Source: Sphingopyxis jiangsuensis (GTDB lineage Bacteria > Pseudomonadota > Alphaproteobacteria > Sphingomonadales > Sphingomonadaceae). From it: 64,000 nucleotides of DNA. The notes below the pieces were generated by a model. It made no database searches and was not told the origin of the DNA. It saw nothing but the letters and a program-made list of their open reading frames with translations. Shown piece after piece: positions 1 to 8,773 of the stretch (position 1 is the stretch's first letter; each line of letters starts with the position of its first letter). The stretch spans positions 434,001-498,000 of the forward strand of contig NZ_JAERPO010000001.1 in assembly GCF_016734905.1 (NCBI RefSeq). Reading direction: 5' to 3'. Made by a program: the position numbers and the translations under genes.

Positions 1-1
1 G

Positions 2-232
2 GCGCTTGTCACCAGCTACGGCGCAGAAATGCAGAATATTTCGGGCGTTCGCACCGCGATCCTCAACCCCGGCGCGACACGCACGCAAATGCGCGCTCGC
101 GCCTATCCCGGCGAAGATCCGCAAAGCATAAAGGAACCGTCAGCGGTCGGCGAGTTTGTCGCCCGCATGATGGCCGAGGGCTTCGACAGCACGGCATTCC
201 ACGAATTGCCCAAAGTCATGGCCGACGCTTAA
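2..232 (+). CDS. SDR family oxidoreductase, C-terminal fragment
   Basis: This is the last 76 codons of a reading frame that enters from the left edge and ends with TAA. It reads as the C-terminal part of a classical short-chain dehydrogenase/reductase. The fragment carries the Asn-Pro-Gly segment (NPGATRT) that follows the last core strand of SDRs and closes over the cofactor. It is followed by a short lid and a helix near KEPSAVGEFV. The nucleotide-binding glycine motif and the Tyr-x-x-x-Lys pair lie outside the window, so substrate and cofactor preference cannot be judged. The family call is based on this short stretch only. Confidence 0.7.
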   Translation, partial: ALVTSYGAEMQNISGVRTAILNPGATRTQMRARAYPGEDPQSIKEPSAVGEFVARMMAEGFDSTAFHELPKVMADA

Positions 233-292
233 CGCACTTTTTGCGTTCCAGTGGCACAAGGGCTGCGGTTTGGAACATCAGGGGTTCGCACA

Positions 293-685
293 ATGAATTC
301 GACCGTGCGCGGCATTGCCGGGACGATGGCCGGCATATTGGTTGCCTTCGCGCTTCTCTGGATTGCGCAATATGCCGGGAGCGCGCTGTCGCCCGATGTC
401 TATGATCCGTCGACGGGCGAAGTTTTGATCCCCATCGGTTCGACAATCGCGCTCTTCATCGGCTGGTTTGTCGGCACCTTCGCGGGAAGCTGGCTCGCGA
501 TGCGCGTGTCGGGCAATTCAGGCGCCGGCTGGGTCGTCGCGGGCGCGATACTCGGGGCGAGCCTCTACCGCGCCGTGACGCTGGCAGACCAGTGGTGGGT
601 CATGGCGATCGGCATCGTCATTCCGCTGGCCGCAGCATGGGCCGCGCAGCGCGCATCGGCGCTGGCGCCTGTCCATCCTGCGTGA
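293..685 (+). CDS. Small integral membrane protein, function unknown
   Basis: This is a 130-aa protein, almost entirely hydrophobic. Four likely membrane helices can be seen, near residues 5-28, 45-70, 78-97 and 104-122, with short charged or glycine-rich links. I take the ATG at 293 (MNSTVRG). An in-frame ATG 42 bases upstream would add a tail without hydrophobic or conserved character. I recognise no family. It stands alone between the SDR fragment and the convergent serine hydrolase gene, 12 bases from that gene's stop codon, so no operon context helps. It is probably an inner-membrane protein of sphingomonads with no assigned role. Confidence 0.6.
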   Translation: MNSTVRGIAGTMAGILVAFALLWIAQYAGSALSPDVYDPSTGEVLIPIGSTIALFIGWFVGTFAGSWLAMRVSGNSGAGWVVAGAILGASLYRAVTLADQWWVMAIGIVIPLAAAWAAQRASALAPVHPA

Positions 686-697
686 GAGTGCTGCCCG

Positions 698-1873
698 CTA
701 AGGCGCGGATTCGCGGTCGATAGCGGCCTGCACCGTCTTGTAAAATGTCTCGCGCGCAGTTCCTACGCCTTCCGGGTCGGTCGCAGTCGGCCAATTCCCG
801 TTCGAAGCGATCACCAACTTCCGCGCCGGGTCGATGAAAATCCCCTGCCCGAAAATGCCCTGGGCAGCGAAACTTCCGTCGTCGTTGGTCCACCACTGAT
901 AGCCATAGCCGCGGCCCGGCACGTCGATGTCCGCCCGCTTGGTCGTCGCCGAAGCCAGCCAGTCGTCAGGGAGAATTTTTTCGCCACCCGCGATGCCTCC
1001 GTTCAAGATGAACTGGCCGAAACGCGCATAGTCGCGCAAACTTGCCGACATGCAGCAGCCGCTGATCTCGTGCCCCGTCGCACCGAGCATCCAGACGCCG
1101 TCCTGCTCCATCCCGAACGGCTTCCAGACCTTTTCGGAGAGATAGTCGGACAGCGTCTTACCCGTCGCACTCGACACGAGCACACCGATCAAATTGGTCT
1201 CGCCGGTCTTGTAAACCCACTTTGATCCTGCCGGAGCTTCGCGGGGCAACGTCTTCATATAGCTGACCGTTATGTCCTCGCCGGGGACGGGCTTCTGAAG
1301 GCTGAAGCGCGCGACGTCCGAATTGGGATCGGTATAATCCTCATTCCATTTGACCCCCGACGTCATCGTCAGCAGCTGGCGAACGCTGACGTCGTCATAG
1401 GCCGAGCCGGCAAGGTCCGGGATATAGACCGTGACCTTGTCGTCGAGGCTCCTGATATAGCCGTCCTTGACGGCGGCACCGACGAGCGTGGAGGTAAAGC
1501 TCTTCGCGACCGAAAAGCTGGTCCAGCGCCCGCCTGCATCATAGCCGAGCGCGTATTTCTCCAAGCGAACCTTGCCGTCCTGCACGATGATCAACCCGGC
1601 ATTGCGCTGCGCGGCCATATGCGCATCGACGTCGAGACCGATGTCAAGCGGCTCACCTTCCGGCAACGGATAGACCGGTCCACCGGCAGCGATTCGGTTC
1701 ACCACTACCTTCGGGACGGTCTCCATGGTCCGAAAGGCTGCATCGCGTTGGTCTTGGCTCCAGAAAAGCACGTTCAGATCCTCCGGAAATTGGTTGCTCG
1801 TCTGGGCGGATGCGGAGCAAACGCCCGCCATCGCAGCGGCCCCCATGAACGCCGCAGCCATATATCGTCGCAT
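698..1873 (-). CDS. Exported beta-lactamase-fold serine hydrolase
   Basis: This is a 391-aa protein of the class C beta-lactamase / penicillin-binding-protein-like serine hydrolase family, close in style to 6-aminohexanoate-oligomer hydrolase (NylB-type) esterases. Residues 1-23 form a signal peptide ending Ala-Ser-Ala, so the enzyme should be periplasmic. The nucleophile motif SVAK is at residues 121-124. A Tyr at 221 in a YKTG segment is the candidate general base. The start at 1873 is supported by a strong purine-rich ribosome-binding site (GAGGGGAGG) about 10 bases upstream. It lies 26 bases downstream of the cyclopropane-fatty-acid synthase gene on the same strand, so the two may be co-transcribed. 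The substrate could be an ester, an amide or a beta-lactam. The sequence alone does not decide. Confidence 0.85.
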   Translation of the reverse strand: MRRYMAAAFMGAAAMAGVCSASAQTSNQFPEDLNVLFWSQDQRDAAFRTMETVPKVVVNRIAAGGPVYPLPEGEPLDIGLDVDAHMAAQRNAGLIIVQDGKVRLEKYALGYDAGGRWTSFSVAKSFTSTLVGAAVKDGYIRSLDDKVTVYIPDLAGSAYDDVSVRQLLTMTSGVKWNEDYTDPNSDVARFSLQKPVPGEDITVSYMKTLPREAPAGSKWVYKTGETNLIGVLVSSATGKTLSDYLSEKVWKPFGMEQDGVWMLGATGHEISGCCMSASLRDYARFGQFILNGGIAGGEKILPDDWLASATTKRADIDVPGRGYGYQWWTNDDGSFAAQGIFGQGIFIDPARKLVIASNGNWPTATDPEGVGTARETFYKTVQAAIDRESAP

Positions 1874-1899
1874 AACCAGAACGGCCTCCCCTCGATTGT

Positions 1900-3180
1900 T
1901 TATATTTGTTTTTCCAGCGTCACCTGCGCCACGTCGATCCCGCCGCCGCGAAAACCGCCTTCGCAATATTGCAGATAGAATCGCCACAGCCGCACGAAAC
2001 GCTCGTCGAACCCCGACGGGAGGCTTCCGCTTGCCACGACGCGGTCGAACCGCTCGCGCCATTGTCTGAGCGTTTCGGCATAATCGGCACCGAAATGCCG
2101 CACGTCGCGCCACACGAGCCCGCGCGCCTCGGCCAAGGCGCGAAAACGGCTCTCGGAAATCAGGCATCCGCCGGGGAAAATATAGGCCTGGATGAAATCG
2201 GTGCTCGCCGCATAATGGTCGAACAGCGACTCCTTCATCGAAATATACTGGATCGCGGCCTTGCCACCGGGCCGCAGGAGCCGCGCGATTGCGTCGAGAT
2301 AGGCGGGCCAATAGGCCTCTCCCACCGCTTCGACCATTTCAACGCTGGCGATCGCATCGAACGGCCCCTCGACATCGCGGTAGTCGCAAAGTGCAATCCG
2401 TGATCGTGCGGTCAAATCTATCGCGTTCAGCCGCGCCGATGCGACATCGGCCTGCGACGGCGAGAGCGTGATTCCGGTGTAGATCACGTCATGACGCTCG
2501 ACCGCACGTTCAGCCAGAGCGCCCCATCCGCATCCTATTTCGAGCAACCGCCCGCCCGACCGCAGGTCGAGGCGGTCGAGGATCGCGTCGACTTTCGTGG
2601 TCTGGGCCTCTTCCAGCGTCTGCTCCGGGTCGTCGAACAGCGCGCTGGAATAATTCATCGCATCGTCGAGCCACAAGCGATAGAAATCATTGCCCAAATC
2701 ATAATGGGCGTGAATATTCCGGCGCGCGCCGCGCCGGCTGTTGCGATTCAACGCATGGATCATCCGATTGAGCAGCCGCCACGGACCGCGCGCACGACCC
2801 GCCTGACCGAGCGCGTCGCCGTTGCGCATGAAAAGGTCGAACAGCGGCACCGGATCGGGCGACGTCCATTCGCCCTTGTCCCACGCACGATACCAGCCCA
2901 CCGATCCCGACAGCGCAAGGCGGACCAGCGCGGCCCAGCTCTTGAGATGCACAACCGCCAAAGGGCCGGCGCCGCGCCCGCCGAGAATACGCAATGTTCC
3001 GTCGGGCAAATGGCCCTCGATTGTTCCTTCAGCAAGACCCGCATCGATGCGGTCGAGCATCGCATGAAAGACCCGCGCGGGAACAAGGCGCGTCATCAGC
3101 GCAAGGCTCCCGCCCGACCGGAAGGCCCGGTCGGCCCGCAGCAAGCTCCTGCCACGCTTCGGGCTGACATGCGTGTTCAT
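1900..3180 (-). CDS. cfa: Cyclopropane-fatty-acyl-phospholipid synthase family
   Basis: This is a 426-aa SAM-dependent methyltransferase that adds a methylene bridge across the double bond of unsaturated acyl chains in membrane phospholipids. The N-terminal ~140 residues match the accessory domain of CFA synthases. The segment HYDLGNDFYRLWLD at about 159-172 followed by MNYSSALF (175-182) is the family signature. The SAM-binding loop LEIGCGWG is at 213-220. Near the C-terminus, FYLQYCEGGF is also typical, because the Cys-Glu pair sits by the catalytic bicarbonate in this family. Length is slightly above the ~380-420 usual. The gene heads a two-gene unit with the exported serine hydrolase. A second, closely related subgroup of the same family methylates other lipids, so strict cfa function is likely but not certain. 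Confidence 0.9.
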   Translation of the reverse strand: MNTHVSPKRGRSLLRADRAFRSGGSLALMTRLVPARVFHAMLDRIDAGLAEGTIEGHLPDGTLRILGGRGAGPLAVVHLKSWAALVRLALSGSVGWYRAWDKGEWTSPDPVPLFDLFMRNGDALGQAGRARGPWRLLNRMIHALNRNSRRGARRNIHAHYDLGNDFYRLWLDDAMNYSSALFDDPEQTLEEAQTTKVDAILDRLDLRSGGRLLEIGCGWGALAERAVERHDVIYTGITLSPSQADVASARLNAIDLTARSRIALCDYRDVEGPFDAIASVEMVEAVGEAYWPAYLDAIARLLRPGGKAAIQYISMKESLFDHYAASTDFIQAYIFPGGCLISESRFRALAEARGLVWRDVRHFGADYAETLRQWRERFDRVVASGSLPSGFDERFVRLWRFYLQYCEGGFRGGGIDVAQVTLEKQI

Positions 3181-3258
3181 ATCCGCCTTCCTGCCCTAAT
3201 CCGCTGCTTCTGACAATTGCCACGCCGCGGCGGCATGACGCCACGCAGATTTCGCCGC

Positions 3259-4215
3259 CTACGGAGCCTCGGAAGCATTGATATCCGGGGCTTTCAGCCG
3301 CACGGTGAAGCGATCCTGCGCCAGCGGATGGTCGAAACGCTGGTCGTGCAACACGATCGCGTCCGCTTCGCGTTTCGCAAACGGCATTCGCGCCCAGAAG
3401 AGGAATGCGCGCGCCGCCGGATCGGATTTCGCCCACTCGGCGATCTGCGGATCGTCCATTCCGGTCAGAGTGCCGCTGATATCGATCGAGCCCCCGACGC
3501 CGGGCACAAAATCGCCGCCGCCAAAACGATCCTGGGCCCGCCAGAAAATGTCGCGGCGCCAGAAGGTCAGCGGCGGCGGGCTGGCAACGACCAGGATATC
3601 CTGCCTGCCCGCAGCCGCCAGCGCGTCATGCGCCGTTCGCTCGGCCGAGCCGGTGATCAGGCCATTGGCGAAGATATAGGCAGAAACGGCCAGAAAACCC
3701 GTCCACGCCGGCTTCGACCAGTCTTGTCCGCCGCGCACTTCACGGCGCAACGAAATCCAGATCGACAATCCGAGCGCCGCCCAGATCCAGACATCGATGA
3801 TGAACAGCGTATCGCCATAGAACCAGCGTGAACTGAAGGGTTCGAGCAGCCGAATACCGTAATTGTTCAGCCAATCGAGGGCCGGATGACTGAAGCATCC
3901 GATGAACGCCAGCACAAGCAGCCAGCCCTTGTGGAGCGGAGCACGCTGCGCTGGTCGCGTTCCGCGCCGAACCTGCCAGGCATCGAACGCCAATATGATC
4001 CCCCACAATATGACCGGAAGGAGGATCAGCGCGATCGGCCCGTGGGTGATTCCGCGCCGCATCGCCAGCGACTCGATGCCATAGATGGCGCAGCTCGCAT
4101 CGATGTCGGGCAGGTTTGCCGCTATGATCAGCGTCGGCATTGCATAGGCCGACTTCTTCTTGAGCCCCATTTGCCCAAGAAGTGCGCCGACCAGACTGTG
4201 CGTCAGATTGTCCAT
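3259..4215 (-). CDS. Membrane-bound metal-dependent hydrolase, DUF457 (YdjM) type
   Basis: This is a 318-aa inner-membrane protein. It begins MDNLTHSLVGALLGQ and carries further His and Asp residues at helix ends (NLPDIDA, THGPIA, CFSHPALDWLN). This is the arrangement of DUF457 / LexA-regulated YdjM-type proteins annotated as membrane-bound metal-dependent hydrolases. About five hydrophobic helices lie in the first 190 residues. They are followed by a soluble C-terminal domain of about 120 residues that is probably periplasmic. Start 4215 has ATG and the family's typical N-terminal opening. It is separated from korB by 40 bases and transcribed the same way. Biochemical role is unknown for the family, and no substrate is implied by the neighbours. 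Confidence 0.8.
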   Translation of the reverse strand: MDNLTHSLVGALLGQMGLKKKSAYAMPTLIIAANLPDIDASCAIYGIESLAMRRGITHGPIALILLPVILWGIILAFDAWQVRRGTRPAQRAPLHKGWLLVLAFIGCFSHPALDWLNNYGIRLLEPFSSRWFYGDTLFIIDVWIWAALGLSIWISLRREVRGGQDWSKPAWTGFLAVSAYIFANGLITGSAERTAHDALAAAGRQDILVVASPPPLTFWRRDIFWRAQDRFGGGDFVPGVGGSIDISGTLTGMDDPQIAEWAKSDPAARAFLFWARMPFAKREADAIVLHDQRFDHPLAQDRFTVRLKAPDINASEAP

Positions 4216-4255
4216 GAAGGCTTATAGAGACGGTCCATAAGCCCCTGGCAAGACG

Positions 4256-5293
4256 TCAAAGTTCAGGACCGCCCTCTTCCACCGTCCACGTCTGCCCCTT
4301 CTTGAGCAGGCTCTGCAGATCGGCGGTCTTGCCCTCGCGCGCTGCGGCATTCTGGCGAACGACATCGGCTTCGAAGGTCGGGCGCGGATCGTCGTAGAGG
4401 ACGCCGAGCGCCATCGGGAATTCGCCGAAGCGCATCTCAACGAGCATATGCGCGACGCTGCGGTTGGTGACGTCATGGACGATCACGCCCGCCGCCTGCC
4501 AATCGCCGTCGACCACATCGACGACTTTGAGCTCGAGTGCTTCGCTGTCGAGGGCGATGCCCTTCGTGCCCTTTGCGAACAGCATCGGCTCGCCATTCTG
4601 GAGCCAGAGCTGACGATCCTCGGCGCCCTTGGGAGCGGCGAAATCCTGGAACACATCCTTGTTATAGACGATGCAATTCTGGAATATCTCGATGAACGCC
4701 GCGCCCTTGTGCGCGTGTGCGGCCTTGAGAACGTTCGGCAATTCCTTTGAGACGTCGAAACCGCGGGCCACGAAACGCGCGCCCGCACCGAGCGCGAAGG
4801 CGCAGGGCTGCGCGGGCCGGTCGACCGAGCCGAACGGCGTCGACGGACTGGTCGTTCCGACACGGCTCGTGGGCGAATATTGCCCCTTGGTCAGCCCGTA
4901 AATCTCGTTGTTGAACAGCATGATCTGGCAATCGAGATTGCGGCGGATCAGGTGCATCGTGTGGTTGCCGCCGATCGACAGCCCGTCGCCATCGCCGGTG
5001 ACGATCCAGATGTCGAGGTCGGGATTCGCCAGCTTCAGCCCCGTCGCGAACGCCGGCGCGCGGCCGTGGATCGTGTGGAAGCCATAGGTTTCCATATAAT
5101 AGGGAAAGCGCGACGAGCAGCCGATACCGCTGACGAACACGGTATTCTCCGGCGTCGTGCCGATCTCGGGCATGGTGCGCTGCACCGCCTTCAAGATGGC
5201 ATAGTCGCCGCAGCCGGGGCACCAGCGGACTTCCTGATCGGTTTCCCAATCCTTGAGCGTCGTCGTGCGCGCGACGGTGGTCATCTCGTTCAT
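4256..5293 (-). CDS. korB: 2-oxoacid:acceptor oxidoreductase, beta subunit (KorB)
   Basis: This is the 345-aa beta subunit of the two-subunit 2-oxoacid:ferredoxin oxidoreductases, most likely acting on 2-oxoglutarate. It binds thiamine diphosphate and decarboxylates the oxoacid with CoA to give acyl-CoA. The CPGC motif is at residues 25-28 and a further Cys is at 59 (GIGCSSR). These are the positions of Fe-S ligands in related enzymes. The TPP/Mg motif GDGDG is at 100-104, with NNEIYGLTKGQ at 128-138. The ATG at 5293 overlaps the stop of korA by four bases (ATGA), so the subunits are translationally coupled and made in equal amounts. In aerobic sphingomonads this enzyme coexists with the NAD-dependent dehydrogenase complexes. 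The electron acceptor cannot be read from this window. Confidence 0.93.
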   Translation of the reverse strand: MNEMTTVARTTTLKDWETDQEVRWCPGCGDYAILKAVQRTMPEIGTTPENTVFVSGIGCSSRFPYYMETYGFHTIHGRAPAFATGLKLANPDLDIWIVTGDGDGLSIGGNHTMHLIRRNLDCQIMLFNNEIYGLTKGQYSPTSRVGTTSPSTPFGSVDRPAQPCAFALGAGARFVARGFDVSKELPNVLKAAHAHKGAAFIEIFQNCIVYNKDVFQDFAAPKGAEDRQLWLQNGEPMLFAKGTKGIALDSEALELKVVDVVDGDWQAAGVIVHDVTNRSVAHMLVEMRFGEFPMALGVLYDDPRPTFEADVVRQNAAAREGKTADLQSLLKKGQTWTVEEGGPEL

Positions 5294-7152
5294 TTCAGCG
5301 CCTCCTCGATCGCGCTTTCGATTTCGGCAATGGTGAAGGGCTGGCCCGACACCTTGTTCACCGGCTTCGCATCGACCAGATACTGGTCGCGCAGCACGGT
5401 CTTGAGCTGGCCGGTGTTCATTTCGGGCACGATCACCTTGTCATAGCTTTTGAGCAGCTCACCCAGATTGGCGGGCAGCGGCCAGATATGGCGGATGTGG
5501 ATATGGCTGACGTCCGCCCCTTCGGCACGCTTGCGGCGCACCGCCTGGTGGATCGGGCCAAAGGTCGAACCCCAGCCGACAACCGCCAGCTTGCCGCCCT
5601 CGGCGCCGAGTTCGACCCCCTGGTCGGGCACCTTGATACCGTCGACCTTTGCCTTGCGAATGTCGGTCATCGCCTGATGGTTCGCCGGCGCATAATTGAT
5701 ATGGCCGGTGTCGATTTCCTTTTCGATCCCGCCGATGCGGTGGAGCAGGCCCGGCGTGCCGGGCTTGACCCACGGGCGCGCCAGCTTTTCGTCGCGGCCA
5801 TAGGGTTTGAAGCCGCCTTCGGGCGCCTCGGTCAGAAATTGCACCGGGAAGTCTTCATAGGCAGTCAGGTCGGGCACATGCCAAGGCTCGGCCGCATTGG
5901 CGATATAGCCGTCGGTCAGCAGCATCACCGGCGTCATATATTGCACCGCGACGCGGCACGCTTCGATCGCGCACTCGAAGGCGTCGGCGGGGGAGCGCGC
6001 GGCGATCACCGGCATCGGCGCATCGCCGTTGCGGCCATAGACCGCCTGATAAAGGTCCGACTGCTCGGTTTTGGTCGGCAAGCCCGTCGACGGACCGCCG
6101 CGCTGCGAATTGACGATGACGAGCGGCAGCTCGGTCATGATCGCGAGGCCCATCGCCTCGCCCTTCAGCGCAATACCCGGCCCCGACGACGACGTGACGC
6201 CAAGCGAACCGCCATAGCTCGCGCCGATGGCCGAACAGATCGCCGCGATCTCGTCCTCGGCCTGAAAGGTCGTGACGTCATATTCCTTGAGCCGCGACAG
6301 ATGGTGCAGGATCGCCGAGGCTGGGGTGATCGGGTAGCCGCCGAAAAACATCGGTAGCTTCGCGAGCTGTGCGCCCGCCACGAGCCCGAGTGCGACGGCT
6401 TCGGCGCCGGTCAGCGTGCGATAAAGGCCGGGTTCGACGGGCGCCGGTCCGACATGATGCTGCTTGAGCGGCCCTGCAAGTTCGGCCGTCTCGCCATAGG
6501 CATGGCCCGCGTTGAGAGCGGCGACGTTCGCCGCCGCCAGATCGGGCAGCTTTGCGAACTTGGCGTTCAGCCAGTCAATGAGCGGCTGGCGGTCGCGGTC
6601 GAACATCCATAGCGCGAGCCCCAGCGTCCACATATTCTTGCAGCGCAGCGCTTCCTTGTTGCCGAGCCCGAACGGCTTGACGGCATCGAGCGTCGCCTGG
6701 CTGATGTTGAGCTTCAAAAGCTGCCATTTGGCAAGGCTGCCATCCTCGAGCGGATTGCTGTCATACTTCGCCTTGGCAAGGTTGCGATCGTTGAATTCAC
6801 CCTCGTCGGCGATGATGAGTCCGCCGAGCTTGAGCGCCGCGACGTTGGTCTTGAGCGCCGCGGGGTTCATCGCGACGAGCACATCGGGCGCGTCGCCCGC
6901 GGTATCGATCGCCGACGAGCCGAAATTGATCTGGAAGGCAGAAACGCCGAACAGCGTCCCCTGCGGCGCGCGGATCTCCGCCGGAAAGTCGGGAAAGGTC
7001 GCAAAGTCGTTGCCTGCCAGCGCCGAGGACAGCGTAAACTGCCCGCCGGTCAACTGCATCCCGTCGCCGCTGTCGCCTGCAAACCGAACCACTACCGCAT
7101 CGGAAAGGGGGGCCTGCCCTTCGCCGGCCCTGTCCACTACCGCTGTCGCCAT
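5290..7152 (-). CDS. korA: 2-oxoacid:acceptor oxidoreductase, alpha subunit (KorA)
   Basis: This 620-aa protein has the gamma and alpha domains of 2-oxoacid:ferredoxin oxidoreductases fused in one chain, as usual for KorA. The gamma domain opens with FAGDSGDGMQLTGG near residue 25. The pyrimidine-binding alpha domain begins around residue 265 with FFGGYPITPAS and carries FQAEDE. It provides the second half of the thiamine-diphosphate site completed by KorB. The pair would catalyse oxoacid + CoA + oxidised acceptor to acyl-CoA + CO2 + reduced acceptor in the cytoplasm. The 200-bp gap upstream, shared with the divergent alpha/beta hydrolase gene, should hold the promoter. I see no clear operator there. 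Confidence 0.93.
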   Translation of the reverse strand: MATAVVDRAGEGQAPLSDAVVVRFAGDSGDGMQLTGGQFTLSSALAGNDFATFPDFPAEIRAPQGTLFGVSAFQINFGSSAIDTAGDAPDVLVAMNPAALKTNVAALKLGGLIIADEGEFNDRNLAKAKYDSNPLEDGSLAKWQLLKLNISQATLDAVKPFGLGNKEALRCKNMWTLGLALWMFDRDRQPLIDWLNAKFAKLPDLAAANVAALNAGHAYGETAELAGPLKQHHVGPAPVEPGLYRTLTGAEAVALGLVAGAQLAKLPMFFGGYPITPASAILHHLSRLKEYDVTTFQAEDEIAAICSAIGASYGGSLGVTSSSGPGIALKGEAMGLAIMTELPLVIVNSQRGGPSTGLPTKTEQSDLYQAVYGRNGDAPMPVIAARSPADAFECAIEACRVAVQYMTPVMLLTDGYIANAAEPWHVPDLTAYEDFPVQFLTEAPEGGFKPYGRDEKLARPWVKPGTPGLLHRIGGIEKEIDTGHINYAPANHQAMTDIRKAKVDGIKVPDQGVELGAEGGKLAVVGWGSTFGPIHQAVRRKRAEGADVSHIHIRHIWPLPANLGELLKSYDKVIVPEMNTGQLKTVLRDQYLVDAKPVNKVSGQPFTIAEIESAIEEALK

Positions 7153-7352
7153 TTAAACTTCTGCCTTTGAATCTTGCGAACCTGTGACATGGGCCTAGGC
7201 CTCTCGCGAACAAGCCGCAATTCAGAAAAAATTGTGCGCCGCAAACAGGAAAGCCGCGGCACCGGCCCCGATGCGTTGCAAATCACGATTGAAATGTCGC
7301 TGCCGATGCCGAATAGCTGGCGCGATATATAAAGTTCAGGGAGCAGCGCAGC

Positions 7353-8300
7353 ATGGCCGACGGCACGACCCATTTCACCCGCCCCGACGTGGCGGCCTTC
7401 CTCGCCTTTTTGAATTCGCAGGAAGGGCCGAAGATGGAAGAACTGCCGCCCGCCGACGCGCGCGAGATGTTCCGTGCGATGACGCAGATGGCCGATAGTC
7501 CGCGCGGCGAGATTGCCACGGTCGAGGATCGGGCAATCCCGGGGCCAGCGGGCGACATTCCGGTGCGCCTCTATGACACGCGCCCCGATCGTGCGATCGG
7601 TCCTGTGATGGTCTTTTTCCACGGCGGCGGCTGGGTGATCGGCGACCTCGACACGCATGATGGATGGTGCGCCGAGGCGGCGCGGCAACTCGACATGCCG
7701 GTGGTTGCAGTCGATTATCGCTTGGCCCCCGAACATCCCTTCCCCGCCGCACCCGAGGATTGCGAGGCGGCGGCGCGCTGGGTGGCAGACAATGTCCCGT
7801 GCTCCGGTCTGGTGCTGGCGGGCGAGAGCGCGGGCGGCAATCTGACGATCGCCACGGCGTTGACGCTCCGCGACAAGCCCGCGTCGAAACCGGTAATCGC
7901 CATCCACCCCATCTATCCGGCGGTGACCACGCATAACGACTGGCAAAGTTATCGCGATTTCGGCGAGGGCCATCTGCTGACCGAAGGCAGCATGACCTGG
8001 TTCGGCGATCACTATGCCGCCGACCCCGCCGATTATCGCGCCTCGCCGCTCGATTTCTCGGCGGACGGCCTGCCGCCGACGGTGCTCGTGACCGCCGGGC
8101 TCGACCCGCTGCGCGACCAGGGGCGCGCTTATGCTGCAAAGCTGGTCGAGGCAGGCGTGACCACTGTCTATCGCGAGGGCGTCGGCACCATTCACGGCTA
8201 TATCAACCTGTCGCAGGCGATCCCGAGCGCGAAGAACGACATACGGGGGGCGCTGACCGCCTTGAAGGCGATCGTCGCCGAAGCTACCGGCACGGCATGA
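7353..8300 (+). CDS. Alpha/beta hydrolase of the hormone-sensitive-lipase family
   Basis: This is a 315-aa cytoplasmic esterase/lipase of the HSL family. The oxyanion-hole motif HGGGW is at residues 90-94 and the nucleophile elbow GESAG is at 157-161 (Ser159). The remaining triad members are probably Asp251 (in GLDPLRD) and His281 (in TIHGY). The fold and length match bacterial HSL esterases acting on short-chain acyl esters. There is no signal peptide. Its stop overlaps the ATG of rppH by four bases, so the two are translated together. This coupling has no obvious metabolic logic and may simply reflect gene packing. Confidence 0.9.
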   Translation: MADGTTHFTRPDVAAFLAFLNSQEGPKMEELPPADAREMFRAMTQMADSPRGEIATVEDRAIPGPAGDIPVRLYDTRPDRAIGPVMVFFHGGGWVIGDLDTHDGWCAEAARQLDMPVVAVDYRLAPEHPFPAAPEDCEAAARWVADNVPCSGLVLAGESAGGNLTIATALTLRDKPASKPVIAIHPIYPAVTTHNDWQSYRDFGEGHLLTEGSMTWFGDHYAADPADYRASPLDFSADGLPPTVLVTAGLDPLRDQGRAYAAKLVEAGVTTVYREGVGTIHGYINLSQAIPSAKNDIRGALTALKAIVAEATGTA

Positions 8301-8773
8301 TCGACCTTAACAAACTCCCTTATCGCCCCTGCGCGGGCGTCATGCTCGCCAACCGCGCCGGGCGCGTTTTTGTCGGGCAGCGGCTCGATTCGTCGAGCGA
8401 GGCGTGGCAAATGCCGCAGGGTGGGATCGATGCGGGCGAGGACGCCGAGATTGCGGCGATCCGCGAGCTGGAAGAAGAAACGGGCGTTCACGCCGGACTC
8501 GTCGACATCATCGCGCGCAGCAAGACCGAGCATTTCTACGACCTTCCCGACCATCTGATGGGAAAGATGTGGGGCGGCAAGTTCCGCGGCCAGCGGCAGT
8601 ACTGGTTCCTGATGCGCTTCATGGGCGAAGACAGCGACGTCGACATCGCCACGAAGCATCAGGAATTTCGCGCATGGCGCTGGGCCGAACTCGACGATCT
8701 CGAAAAGCTCATCGTGCCGTTCAAACGCACGCTCTATCGCGCAGTCGTCGAGGAGTTTCGCCCGCTTGTCTGA
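8297..8773 (+). CDS. rppH: RNA pyrophosphohydrolase RppH (Nudix)
   Basis: This is a 158-aa Nudix hydrolase that removes pyrophosphate from the 5' end of transcripts and so starts 5'-end-dependent mRNA decay. The Nudix box runs from G42 to G63: GGIDAGE, then RELEEETG with the metal-binding glutamates. The opening YRPCAGVML and the internal GQRQYWFLMRF are characteristic of RppH rather than other Nudix enzymes. It starts inside the stop of the upstream esterase gene. Its last 40 bases overlap, tail to tail, with the end of the uracil-DNA glycosylase gene on the other strand. This is an unusually long convergent overlap. Confidence 0.93.
   Translation: MIDLNKLPYRPCAGVMLANRAGRVFVGQRLDSSSEAWQMPQGGIDAGEDAEIAAIRELEEETGVHAGLVDIIARSKTEHFYDLPDHLMGKMWGGKFRGQRQYWFLMRFMGEDSDVDIATKHQEFRAWRWAELDDLEKLIVPFKRTLYRAVVEEFRPLV

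Noticed and set aside
7153..7352. Possible small gene between korA and the esterase gene
   Set aside because: Only short frames without ribosome sites or protein-like composition. Treated as the divergent promoter region.
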